A DNA stretch of 64,000 nt, from positions 51,188,304 through 51,252,303 of the forward strand of contig OY829537.1 in assembly GCA_963691705.1 (NCBI GenBank), given 5' to 3'. The DNA comes from Viola odorata (lineage: Eukaryota; Streptophyta; Magnoliopsida; Malpighiales; Violaceae). Under the pieces are notes generated by a model. The model made no database searches, was not told the origin of the DNA, and saw only the letters and a list, made by a program, of their open reading frames with translations. Shown here one piece after another: positions 33,795 to 45,800 of the stretch (positions within the stretch are counted from its first letter, which is position 1; each line of letters begins with the position of its first letter). The position numbers and the translations under genes were made by a program.

Positions 33795-36700
33795 GATGAG
33801 TGTTGGTTCGGATTGTCTTGATAAAACCTATGTCTTTACTGGCGAAGAAATCATTGCTACAACCGAAGACAAGGCCGAAGTCTCTGACGAACTGGCCCGT
33901 TTACTAGAAAGTTCAGAAAAGGAAATAACCCCTCATCGGGAGGAATTGGATGAAGTAAACTTGGGGGCAAGCAACGAGAATCAAAAACTGGTCAAGATCG
34001 AAACTACTCTGGATACGACTCAGAGAGAAAGGTTGATTTCTCTCCTCAAGGACTACTCCGATGTATTCGCATGGTCATACGCCGACATGCCAGGTCTTGA
34101 TCCCGGGATAGTTGAGCATCGTATTCTGTTAAAACCTGAGTTTAAGCCTGTCAAGCAAAAACTTCGGAGGATGCATCCAGACATCCTTCTAAAAATCAAA
34201 GAAGAAGTTACCAAGCAACTAGATGCGGGTTTTTTGAGAGTTGCTGAGTACCCAGAATGGATCGCCAACATAGTACTAGTGCCTAAGAAAGATGGGAAGG
34301 TTCGCATATACGTGGACTTTCGGGATCTCAATCGAGCTAGCCCTAAGGACGACTTCCCTCTTCCCCATATCGACATCTTGGTAGATAGTGCCGCCAGAAA
34401 TGACATGTTCTCTTTCATGGACGGATTCTCGGGGTACAATCATATCAAGATGGCACCCGAGAACAGTGAAAAGACGACCTTCATCATGCCCTGGGGAACC
34501 TTCTGCTACAAAGTGATGCCCTTCGGATTAAAAAATGCAGGAGCCACGTACCAACGTGCTGCCGTCACCCTTTTCCATGACATGATGCATAAAGAATTGG
34601 AAATATATGTCGATGACATGATAGCCAAATCTCACGGCACGCAAGATCATGTAGACATCTTGAGAAAGGTGTTCGAAAGGTTGAGGCATTTTCGGCTACG
34701 GCTAAACCCAGCTAAATGTACCTTCGGAGTGACTTCCGGGAAGTTGTTGGGATTCATCGTCAGCAACAAAGGCATAGAAGTGGATCCTGATAAGATAAAA
34801 TCAATTCAAGAGCTGCCCGCTCCTAGCACCGAAACAGAAGTGCGAAGCTTCTTAGGACGCATCAACTACATCGCTCGCTTTATCAGCCAGTTAACGCTTA
34901 CTTGCGAGCCGATGTTCAAAATGCTAAGGAAGCACAGAGATGCAGAATGGGACGAAGACTGCCAGGAAGCCTTCAAGAAAATCAAGACATATCTACAAAA
35001 CCCACCAGTACTAGCTCCTCCGACGCCAGGACGTCCCTTGCTCATGTACATGACAGTCACGGCTAGCGCCATGGGCTGTGTTTTGGGACAGCATGATGAG
35101 TCCGGAAGGCATGAACAAGCCATCTATTACCTCAGCAAAAAATTCAACGAATGTGAGATGCGTTACTCTATGTTGGAACGAACTTGTTGCGCCCTAGCAT
35201 GGTGCGCCCGAAGGCTCCGGCAGTACATGTTGTATTACACGACTTGGCTAATCTCTCGCATGGATCCCTTGAAATACATCTTCGAAAAGCCATACCTGTC
35301 AAGTCGCATTTGTAGATGGCAAGTCTTATTAGCTGAGCACGAGATCATCTATGTGACTCGGAAAGCGGTTAAAGCAAGCACCCTCGCCGATCACTTGGCT
35401 GATCATGCCTCGGACGAGTATGAGTCGTTGAGCTTCGACTTCCCCGATGAGGACATCATAATGATTGAAGATAAGATCACAGAAGATCTCCAAGAAGACG
35501 ATTGGTGGACCATGTTCTTCGACGGTGCGGTGAACCTCTCGGGCAAGGGAGTGGAAGCCGTGGTCATAGCCCCAGATGGCCGTCAATTCCCCATAGCATG
35601 CAAATTAAACTTCCCATGCACCAATAATGTCGCCGAGTATGAGGCATGCATCAGCGGCCTGACAGCAGCCATCGACTTAAAAGTAAAGAAGCTCTGAATC
35701 TTTGGCGATTCAGCACTCGTCATCTATCAAGCCCAGGATCTATGGCAGACACGGGATTCCAAGCTCATCCCTTATCAAAGGCTACTCACCCAACTCACAC
35801 GGGAATTCGAGGAAACCGAATTTGACCGAGTCGACAGAGAAAAGAACCACTTCCCAGACGCATTAGCCACGTTGGCCTCAATGTTTAAGTTAGAATGCGG
35901 AGTAATGCTCCAACCATTGAGAGTGGAAGTAAAGGAAACTCCGGCATGTTGTGTCGCCTTAGAAGGGGAACCCGACTGCAAGCCGTGGTTCTACGACTTA
36001 GTACAGTTCATCAAAAACCGGGAGTACCCACCGGGGGCAAGCCGGGTTAGCAAAAAGACCCTCCAGCGCTTAGCACTAGACTTCTACCTCGACGGCGAGG
36101 TTCTATATAAAAGGAGAACGGATGGAACTTTGCTTCGCTACGTCACCATGGCCGAGGCAAAGAGAATCATAGCAGAGATCCACGAAGGGGTCTGTTCCAC
36201 ACACGCAAGTGGGCATATGATGGCCAGACAAATAATGAGGCAAGGGTATTTTTGGCTCACCATCGAACGAGATTGCATCAGCTACTTCCGGAAGTGCCAC
36301 AAATGTCAAATCTACGCGGACCATCTCCATGTCCCTCCAGCCCCTCTCTTCAGCATGACATCGCCTTGGCCTTTCGCGATGTGGGGAATCGACATCATCG
36401 GCCAAATTCATCCAACAGCCTCTAATGGCCATCGCTTCATCCTCGTAGCAATCGACTACTTCACCAAATGGGTAGAGGCCGCCTCCTACTCCAGCATCAC
36501 TCAGAAAATGACCATGCGATTCATTGAGAGAAATATCATTTGCCGTCACGGAGTCCCAGAGACCATCATCACGGACAACGGCACCAATCTCAACGGAAAA
36601 ATGATCGATGATCTTTGCCAACGTTGGAAGGTGAAGCACCGGAACTCGTCACCATATCGACCAAAGATGAATGGCGCAGTCGAAGCAGCAAACAAGAACC

Positions 36701-37233
36701 TGAAGAGGATCATCCAAAAGATGGTAATCACGCACAAAGATTGGCATGACATGCTTTCCTTCGCACTACATGCTTACCGAATAGCAACCCGTACATCCAC
36801 AGGGGCAACTCCCTACTCATTAGTTTACGGCATGGAAGCCGTAATTCCCCTTGAGGTAGAAATCCCTTCTCTCAGAATCCTGGCAGAATCTGAAGTAGAA
36901 GAATCAGATTGGGCGAGAGTGAGGTACGAGCAGCTGAACCTCCTTCCCGAAAAGCGCTTGGCCGCTATCTGCCATGCGCAATTATATCAGCAAAGAATGG
37001 CCAACGCTTATAACAAGAAAGTACGACCTCGCAAATTCGAGGCTGGGGATTTAGTGCTGAAGAAAATTCTCCCTCATCAGGAGGCTAGTCAAGGAAAGTG
37101 GGCCCCAAGGTACGAGGGCCCGTATCTGGGCAAAAGTGCATTCTCAGGGGGTGCCCTAATGCTAACCAACATGGATGGAGACGATCTCCCGAGACCGGTA
37201 AATGCCGATGCAGTCAAGAGATACTTCGCCTGA
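33795..37233 (+). pseudogene. Tat pol: RT, two RNase H domains, integrase; one stop
   Basis: Copies element RNA into DNA and integrates it. RT spans about 34090-34800, with FMDGFSGYNHIKM (first catalytic Asp) and IYVDDMIAKS (the YVDD pair). A first, degenerate RNase H lies at 34960-35400, starting LLMYMTVTASAMGCVLGQHD, where the usual Asp is not evident. A second, archaeal-type RNase H at about 35500-35900 has FFDGA, VAEYEAC, FGDSAL and FPDALA with all acidic residues. Integrase at 36150-37230 has an HHCC finger ending CHKCQ, then WGIDIIG, ITDNGTNLNG and NGAVEAANKNL as the DDE triad. The only interruption is a TGA at 35695-35697 inside the second RNase H; the frame is the same on both sides. 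It looks like CGA to TGA. Confidence 0.85.
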
Positions 37234-38401
37234 AGCATCGTGGACAGAGCGTCCGGTCAGCCAAAGACATAGAGTTTTATCATGACAATCTAGCACAAAC
37301 ATTTGTCCTGAAATTAATAAAATAAGTTTTTTTCAGGAGATGCTCGTTATTTTAAATATTTGTCGTCCCCTTTCTCTTTCTTAAAATTTGTGAGATGACA
37401 AAAGGAGGCATGGCATAGATGGCTCCCCAGGAGTAGCTCGGGACGTAAGGTCTCACGCCTCAAATCGTCGTCACGATAAAACCAGAGAGTTCCGCTCGTA
37501 GGAGCTGTTGAATTGCCGTAGCAGGCCACCTTCAAGAGCGAATCAGGAAAGATTTTAAGACAAACCATCACCATCTAAAGTGAAATTTCTTTTCCTCACA
37601 GTGCTACCAGCACAACCGGCATCGCAAACAAGCGGTCTCAAAGGACTAAACGCTGGACCAAAGTCACAAAGCCCATCCGATGCAAATCACACAGCAATGA
37701 CCCACGGATAGCCCGCCCAAAAGGGAGAGCTTAAAACTTATCAATCACATTACTTTTGCTAAAAATTGTCTTGCATTTACTCCTCATTTGTGTTTGCCAT
37801 ATCTTTTTCAGGGACTGGGTCACCCCCATTTGTTGCCTGCAGAAGAACGGCAAGCATACGCCCTTGCGGCCCCGCTGCATATTTCGGGGACAGAGGATTT
37901 CCCCTTTACCCCCGAGCAATCACGAAGCCCATCAACGAAGGTCTAGCAAGAACCGGTAAGCAAAGGGACCAAATGCGGATCTCATCATCCCTTCAACCTG
38001 GATCGGCGGTTCCCGTGAAGCAGCTGAAAAAGAAACCAATCAACGCATCTAAGCAAGGCGTTCCGGAGCTGGGACCACGTCATAGGCACCTCGAAAAGCC
38101 GAGTTTAAAGGAAGGGAGAATCCCTGAACTTATCTCAGTTTTGTTTTCAAATTAATTTCCCATTCCGTTTTCCCCTCTGCATCTCACAGGGACGGGAAGC
38201 ATCTCGCTGTCATCCGCATGGAGCTTGTGGAAGACGCCCGCGCAGCCCCTCTGCGCAGTTCAGGGAAGTCCCTCTTTCTTTTCCCTTTATTTAAATTTGT
38301 TTTATTCTTGCTCGCTTTGTTAGCTTTAAGTCGAGTACGGTCGTCTGGCCCACTGGCGGCAACCCTAGGTTCTCATTAGAACGTTGCGAATAAGTCGTCC
38401 C

Positions 38402-38640
38402 CCACATCTAGCAATCAAACATCCAGCAATCAAACCATCTAGCAATCAAACATCTAGCAATCAAATGTCTAGCAATCAAACCATCTAGCAATCAAACATC
38501 TAGCAATCAAATGTCTAGCAATCGAACCATCTAGCAATCAAACATCTAGCAATCAAACATCCAGCAATCAGACCATCTAGCAATCAGACCATCTAGCAAT
38601 CAAACCCCCTAGCAATCAAACCACCCGTCAATCAAAAATC
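38402..38640 (+). repeat. Short tandem array (13-15 bp unit)
   Basis: About 17 imperfect copies of ctagcaatcaaacat, with variants ending in tgt, cca or ccc. Confidence 0.85.
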
Positions 38641-39282
38641 AAAAATCAATCAAAAATCCCTCTTTAGCCCGGCTCAAACAAAAGCATACGACTCTCATAA
38701 GCATTTTCATGCATCGTATAGGTTAGGAATATTTAATCCCTCTGTTAACTCCAGCATCTATCCAAATTACGTGTCATGCATGATATTACCTGTTTGCTCT
38801 TATATCCACAGTTTGCTCCGACGTAAGCAGTCACAAATAAATCCCGGTAAGCATCTTTGAGCCATCGCGCCTTATCCTTCATGAGTGTAAGAGCCTGACT
38901 AGATACTAGTTGAGTTCGCATAATATCCAGGGTACATGCGCCATTAGACATGGGATAGCTATAAAGTGACATGGGACTTTTACGATTTTCTCCACTTTTT
39001 TCGTTTTTTCCCTCTTTCCACCATATATGTCATCACTCCCCAAACCGTCAGTATCACTCATACCCCGGGAGCCGAAGAGCAGTTTCAGCTAAAATTGCCA
39101 GCCGGAAGTAAAAGCACGCCAAGTTCAAGTTCACAACGAAGGAGACGGAAAAGGTCACCAGGAGATCGCTAAGGACTATCACCGAAGAAGCAGCAACGAC
39201 GAAGGCTGAGGCCTCAAGACAAAAGGGGAAGAGATCAAGATGAAGGCTGTGCTTGCTCTGCTCTGTTGCATTTTCAAATCAA

Positions 39283-39395
39283 ATCAAAAAAGGGGAGGGA
39301 AGTATAATAATAAAATAAAATAAAAAAAGGGAAAATGAGAGAAAAAAAGAAAAAAGAGAGGAAAAAAGGAAAAGAAAAGAAAAGAAAGAAAATGC
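39283..39395 (+). repeat. Almost pure purine tract
   Basis: About 110 bases with hardly any pyrimidine on the plus strand, mostly aaaag and gaaaa words, inside the Tat 3' region. Confidence 0.8.
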
Positions 39396-40218
39396 TCAGA
39401 GACCTTCGAAGAATACGAACAATCGAAGAGCCAAAGCAATCACAGCTTGGGGACAACTCAATTCGAGAAATCTCGAAGAATACTTTCCCCAGTGAACTCG
39501 AGTAAAAAGGCCCAAGGCCAACTCGAGAAATCTCAAAGCATCCTTCCCCAGTAAAGTCAAGCAAAAGAGGCCCAAGGCCAACTCAAGAAACCTCAAAGCA
39601 AGCATCCCTAGTGAGAACCCGAGAAGAGAAAGGGGCCCCAGGCTAACTCAAGTAGTGAGTCGCAAAAGGAACAGCAACGACGCTCCCCAACGAAGACTCA
39701 AGAAAAGGGCCCCTGGCCACACGGAAAGCACCCCCAGCAAGGATCCCAGAGCTCACGCACTCTGTCAAGCAAACATCCCCGACAAAAAGTGAAAGAGCTC
39801 GCACACCTCGCCCTCGTCAGGGCCAATTAGCAAAGCATCACTCATCAAAAGCCTTCCAACTCCCAAGCAAAGCAATCTTTTCCAAAACAAACTCCTTTCC
39901 GGACATTTCACGTCCTTTCATTCTTTTCCGTAAAAGTCCCATCGATTATGAGCATACCCATGCATGTGCATCTTCATTTGAAGTATATTCACTCGGATTG
40001 ACATTGCGAACTATAAATTATGTATCATGTTAGTTGCATCTTTATAAGTGTAAAACACTTAGCCTTGTTTCAGAGCGTGAGTGCAAACACTAATATCAGG
40101 TGAAGACTGCTTACGGCTGCAAATCGTGGGAAAGTCTTATCCTTGGGGTCGTTACCTCCTGAGCAGGACGCAGACGCATTCTAGGTTCGTATCAAGGCCG
40201 CTAGAATTAGCGTTTCTT

Positions 40219-40239
40219 CCCCCCCCCCCCCCCCCCCCC
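40219..40239 (+). repeat. C21 homopolymer
   Basis: Twenty-one consecutive C on the plus strand, directly ahead of the 45-bp array. The exact length may be affected by sequencing. Confidence 0.8.
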
Positions 40240-40264
40240 AGATTGACAAGCATAGTTTACCTTC

Positions 40265-41060
40265 CATTAGCATCCTTCTCCCCCTATAGTGGTAACACTT
40301 AGGATTCAGCCTTAGCATCCTTTTCCTCCCAGAGTGACAGCACTTAGTTTTCAGCCTTAGCATTCTTCTCCTCCTAGAGTGACAGCACTTAGTTTTCAGC
40401 ATTAGCATTCTTCTCCTCCTAGAGTGACAGCACTTAGTTTTCAGCCGTAGCATTCTTCTCCTCCTAGAGTGACAGCACTTAGTTTTCAGCATTAGCATTC
40501 TTCTCCTCCTAGAGTGACAGCACTTAGTTTTCAGCCTTAGCATTCTTCTCCTCCTAGAGTGACAGCACTTAGTTTTCAGCATTAGCATTCTTCTCCTCCT
40601 AGAGTGACAGCACTTAGTTTTCAGCCTTAGCATTCTTCTCCTCCTAGAGTGACAACACTTAGTTTTCAGCCTTAGCATTCTTCTCCTCCTAGAGTGACAG
40701 CACTTAGTTTTCAGCCGTAGCATTCTTCTCCTCCTAGAGTGACAGCACTTAGTTTTCAGCATTAGCATTCTTCTCCTCCTAGAGTGACAGCACTTAGTTT
40801 TCAGCCTTAGCATTCTTCTCCTCCTAGAGTGACAGCACTTAGTTTTCAGCATTAGCATTCTTCTCCTCCTAGAGTGACAGCACTTAGTTTTCAGCATTAG
40901 CATTCTTCTCCTCCTAGAGTGACAGCACTTAGTTTTCATCATTAGCATTCTTCTCCTCCTAGAGTGACAGCACTTAGTTTTCAGCCTTAGCATTCTTCTC
41001 CTCCTAGAGTGACAACACTTAGTTTTCAGCCTTAGCATTCTTCTCCACCTAGAGTGACGT
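40265..41060 (+). repeat. 45-bp tandem array, about 17 copies
   Basis: Unit words: agcattcttctcctcctag, agtgacagcacttagttttc, then agcctt or agcatt. Copies are more than 90% alike, with alternating a/c/g at one position. Because 45 is divisible by three, the minus strand stays open for 285 codons (40181-41038) as a 15-residue repeat rich in Lys, Arg and Cys. I regard that as a by-product. Degenerate copies extend to 41625. Confidence 0.9.
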
Positions 41061-41640
41061 TAGTTTAATTTCCGCATCTCGCGCCTTTTCCTACGGGAAT
41101 CGACGTTGTTTAAATTTTCATCCCTAGCATTCACCTCCTCCTAGAGTGACAGCAGTTAGTTTTCAGCCTTAGCACTTCTCCTTCTCCCAAAGTGACATCA
41201 TAGTTTAGTTTTCAGCATCAAGCATTTCTTCTCCTCCCAGAGTAATAACATAGCGTAGTCTTACCTTTTTTAGCCCTAGCATTTCTTCCCTTCCCAGAGT
41301 GACCTCCTTCACATGATTCTACATTTCTGCATAATTATTTCCTCCTCTTAGAGTGACATCATTAGCACAAATCATTCATACTTCTGCGAATCGCGCGTTA
41401 TCCTCCCTAGGCAACGTCTGTTGCATGTTAGACCCCCTAGTGGAGCTGTCATTTACATTCTCGTAAAATCACTTTTCGTCCCCGGTAGAGTGGTTATCAT
41501 TTTCATTTTCTGCAACTTATGTTTCTCTCAATACCCGAATAGAGCTAAGCTTATATCTTTGCAGGATCAACAACCTATCTCCTCCTAGAGCGACAACAAT
41601 CTCCTTCTCCCAGAGCGACATCGAGCAAGCACCTTGTATC

Positions 41641-42801
41641 TGATGCGTTCCTTGTAGGCTAGAACGCCCTCCTTAGATCGTTGTCCGACGACGTGGCTTT
41701 CAATGCGGAAAATAACTCGAAGAAGACACGTGAATCTCCAAGTCGCAATGCTTGGCACTCCACGCAGAATCCCTTGAGGATCTTGCGTCAAACCTTTGAA
41801 TCTCCAAATCGCAATGCTTGGCAATCCAAAGAACGGATGACTCAATGAAAGGTGCTTTCAAGTTTTACTTGACAAGCTAATCGAATGCACGAAACTCAAT
41901 TAGTTGCAAGGTTCATCAAGAACAAGTGGATCAAGATCCCAAGCAATATGCTTTCAATAATCAATAATCAAATTCTGCTGAAAATAACATGGGCGGCTCC
42001 TTTTTAAGGAAGCGCAAAACCCTAATTCCAAAAATGGAAACTAGTTTAGTTTCTAAATAATGACTTAAACGAAATTGGCAACAAGCCACCCTTCCAAATA
42101 AGTTCTGAAACCCTAAATTAACATAAATAAAGTCTAATAATAAGGATAGAAGTGCAGGCGCCGCCGTTTAGGTCAAAAGGCCCAAGTGGCTTTGCTTGCA
42201 GGTCCGCCGAATCACGTTTTAAGGAAACAAGGCGTTTTCCTTATTCCCTCGAGCGTTCCCACTGAAACTTGGAGGGAAACTTCCTAACACATATATTAAG
42301 TTCTGGACTGAATATTGTGCGAGAAAATATGCTCCAATCTTCAAAAGGCTCGGCAGTGGCTTTCGCTGTCCAATGCGGGCTTGTGATTTGGGCCTGTCCC
42401 AAATCCTTCGGGCGTTTCTCCTGATTCTTGGCCTGGACTCCTCTCTTGTATTATAAATGATCATGGTCTGGTCAAAAATAGGAAAAGGGCGCTGGTGGAC
42501 CTAAAGGTCCGAGGTGGCCATGTGTAGCCCATCCGTAGGCGCGGACGCGGTGCGGATTAGGGTTACGAGGCGCGGCTGGGGTGCGCGCAGGCTGGCTTCC
42601 TCCGAGGCTGTCTCTGCCTTCAGTTCCATATGGATGAGGCTACTGAGCCTCACTTGTAGGGCGCGGGCCCTGGCACGAGTGATCGGACCCGTGGGCGGCA
42701 ATGGGAGGCTCGCGGATGCATCCTCCAAGGCTCGGGCCTTGGCGCAGGTGGTTGCGCCTGCGGGTGCGGCACTAGGGTTGGCTCCGGCTGGGATCGTATC
42801 A
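41641..42801 (-). repeat. Chromovirus 3' LTR (left copy)
   Basis: 1,161 bp, TGATGCGTTCC to GGATCGTATCA on the plus strand. It carries the last 100 codons of the polyprotein (42501-42801, minus). The polypurine tract AGATGGAGGGGA (minus) lies at 42802-42813, inside codons for QDGGD. Confidence 0.95.
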
Positions 42802-45800
42802 TCCCCTCCATCTTGAGGAGGATTCGCCCTCGAATCCAGATCAGCAACATCCTCATCACCTGCATCAAACAACCGTAAGTCAGAAATATTAAAGGTTCCA
42901 TGTATTGAACCATACTCACTTGGAAGGTCGAGGCGGTAAGCATTGTTGTTGATCTTCTCAACAATCTGAAATGGGCCATCTCCCCGTGGGGATAATTTTC
43001 CTTTCCTCCTCTCTGGAAATCTCTCACGTCTTAGGTGCAGCCACACCCAATCGCCAACTTGAAAGGACGCGGTCTTGCGGCCTTCATTGTGCTTGCGCAC
43101 TAGGCGCTCATTAGTGCGCTCAATGTTTGCCTTAGCTTTCGCATGTATCTGTTTGATGTGTTCTGCCCGCTGCTGTCCATCTAAGTTAGAAACATCACTC
43201 AAAGGCAAAGGGGTCAAATCCATGGGAGTTAGCGGATTAAAGCCATAAACTACTTCAAAAGGTGAACAATTTGTAGTAGAATGGATTGAACGATTATAAG
43301 CAAACTCCATGAAAGGCAAATGATCAGTCCATTTAGAAATATGCTTGGTAACTAAAGAGCGTAAAAGAGACCCCACAGTACGGTTAACTACCTCAGTTTG
43401 GCCGTCGGTTTGAGGGTGACAAGAAGTCGAATACAACAATTTAGTTCCAAGGCGACTCCACAACACTCGCCAAAAGTGGCTCAAAAATCTTCCATCACGG
43501 TCACTAACAATACTAATAGGCATACCATGGAGGCGGACTACCTCTCTAAAGAATATATTAGTAACCTGAGACGCATCATTAGTATTTTTACAAGGCAAAA
43601 AGTGCGCCATTTTGGAAAATCGATCCACAACAACAAATATACCATCCTTACCATCCCAAGACTTAGGTAAACCTACAATGAAGTCCATGGACAGATCGGT
43701 CCAAGGTTGGGAAGGTACGGGCAGCGGCATAAACTCACCATGACTAGCTAACCGAGATTTTGCCCTTTGGCAAACTACACATCTAGCAATCACACGCACA
43801 ACATCACGTCTCATCTTAGGCCAATAAAAGTGTGATTTCAGCATGTCATAGGTTTTATTAATGCCAAAGTGGCCCATCAATCCACCACTATGTGATTCAT
43901 GCACAAGTAAGTCACGCAAAGAACACTTAGGAATGCAAAGGCGCTTGCGCCGAAACAGATAGTTATCATGCGTATAAAATTTCACATCAGCCATGGAATC
44001 ACAAGTCTTATAGATCTCACCAAAATCCAAATCAGTAGGGTAGAGTGGAATTATTTGAGAAAACCCTAAAAATTTGACACTTAACGAAGAGATCAAGACA
44101 TACCTTCTAGACAATGCGTCGGCAACAACATTGTCTTTTCCTTCTTTGTACTTGATGTGATAAGGGAAAGCTTCTAAGAACTCCAGCCACACGGCATGTC
44201 TCCTATTCAACTTCCCTTGGCCCTTTAGATATTTGAGGCTCAAGTGGTCGGTGTGCACCACAAATTCCCTTGGCATCAAGTAGTGTTGCCAAACCTCGAA
44301 GGCCCTAACTAGTGCATAAAGCTCTTTGTCATACGTTGGATAACGCAGCTGTGCATCCTTGAGCTTCTCACTAAAGAAGGCTATTGGCTTCTTCTCTTGC
44401 ATCAAAACAGCACCTATACCGATTCCACTTGCGTTGCACTCCAACTCAAACGGTTTGTCAAAGTCGGGAAGGGCTAACACGGGCGCGTTGGACAGCTTGT
44501 CCTTCAACGCTTGGAATGCGGTCTCTTGAGGTTCCTCCCACCTGAAATCAACATGTTTCTTAGTTAGGCCATTAAGTGGGGCAGCAAGAGTACTAAAATC
44601 ACGAATGAAACGACGATAAAAGGAAGCTAAGCCGTGAAAGGAGCGGATGTCGCTTGCTGTTTTTGGCGTAGGCCACTCCTTGATCGCTTGCACCTTCGCT
44701 TCATCCACCTTCACACCGTCCTTGCCCACTAGGAACCCTAAGAATTCAACCTGTTCTAAAGCAAAAGAGCACTTGGAGAGCTTAGCATATAGCTTCTCCT
44801 CACGCAAGGTCAGAAAAATTTCCTTAAGATGCGTAACATGCTCATGCAAAGATTTGCTATAAATTAAGATGTCATCAAAGTATACAACAACAAATTTGCC
44901 TATAAAACGCCTAAGGACATGGTTCATAAGTCTCATGAAGGTACTTGGGGCATTAGTTAATCCAAACGGCATCACTAACCATTCATACAAACCATATTTT
45001 GTTTTGAAAGCCGTTTTCCATTCATCACCCTCTTTCATTCTAATTTGATGATAGCCGCTCATTAGGTCAATTTTGGAAAAAATTACACTACCACTAAGCT
45101 CATCTAACATATCATCTAAGCGAGGTATGGGGTGACGATACTTTACCGTAATTTTGTTGACCGCTCGGCAGTCAACACACATTCGCCAAGTTCCATCTTT
45201 CTTTGGCACTAGAAGCACTGGAACGGCGCATGGAGACAAGCTCTCCCGGACATATCCCTTGCTAAGGAGCTCATCAACCTGCCGCTGAAGTTCCTTGGTC
45301 TCCTCGGGGTTGCTCCTATAGGCTGGTCTGTTTGGGATAGTCGAACCCGGTACAAAATCAATTTGGTGCTCTATGCCGCGGATTGGGGGCAAACCGACTG
45401 GCATCTCTTCGGGTGTTACATCCTTGAACTCCTGCAAAACAGCCAAGATAGAAGAAGGCACAGAAGCTAAAGGATCAAGGTTAGTAGTGCTCAAATAAAA
45501 GGATTTAAAGCGAAGAAGAAGCAAAGGGCGATTCTCGCCACGAAACTGTTTTTGTAAAATAAGCGCGCGGCGCAAATCTTTTGCTTTCGCATATAAGTTT
45601 ACTTTCTTTTCTTTTTCTTGCCTTTTCTTTTCTTTTTCAGGCTCTTTCTTTTCTGTTTTTAACCCGTGCTCACTTTTTTCACGGGGGCTGTTTTCATTCC
45701 TTTCGTTGCTTTCAAACCCGTGCTCACTTTTTTCACGGGGGCTGTTTTCATCAATTCTTTTGTCTAGAGACCGTGAGGCCTCAAACTCAGCATAGGACTT

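Larger units (their letters stand above)
37234..41640 (+). other. Tat long 3' untranslated region, repeat-rich
   Basis: No conserved gene. Contains acceptor-like TTTTCAGG / CACAGGGA words near 37330, 37810 and 38190, a 14-bp repeat array, a homopurine block, 60-70-bp degenerate repeats (39430-39690, with ccaaggccaactcgagaaat), a C21 tract, a 45-bp tandem array and decayed versions of it to 41625. Long 3' regions with satellite-like repeats are common in Tat elements. It continues at 49592 after the nested chromovirus. Confidence 0.6.

Noticed and set aside
40181..41038. 285-codon minus-strand frame of 15-residue repeats
   Set aside because: A by-product of a 45-bp tandem array divisible by three; no domain and no promoter context.
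40265..41060. CRISPR-like direct repeats
   Set aside because: Units abut without unique spacers and lie in the 3' region of a plant retrotransposon.
42514..42816. 100-codon plus-strand frame, repeated at 49304-49732
   Set aside because: Antisense to the chromovirus polyprotein tail; duplicated only because LTRs are duplicated.
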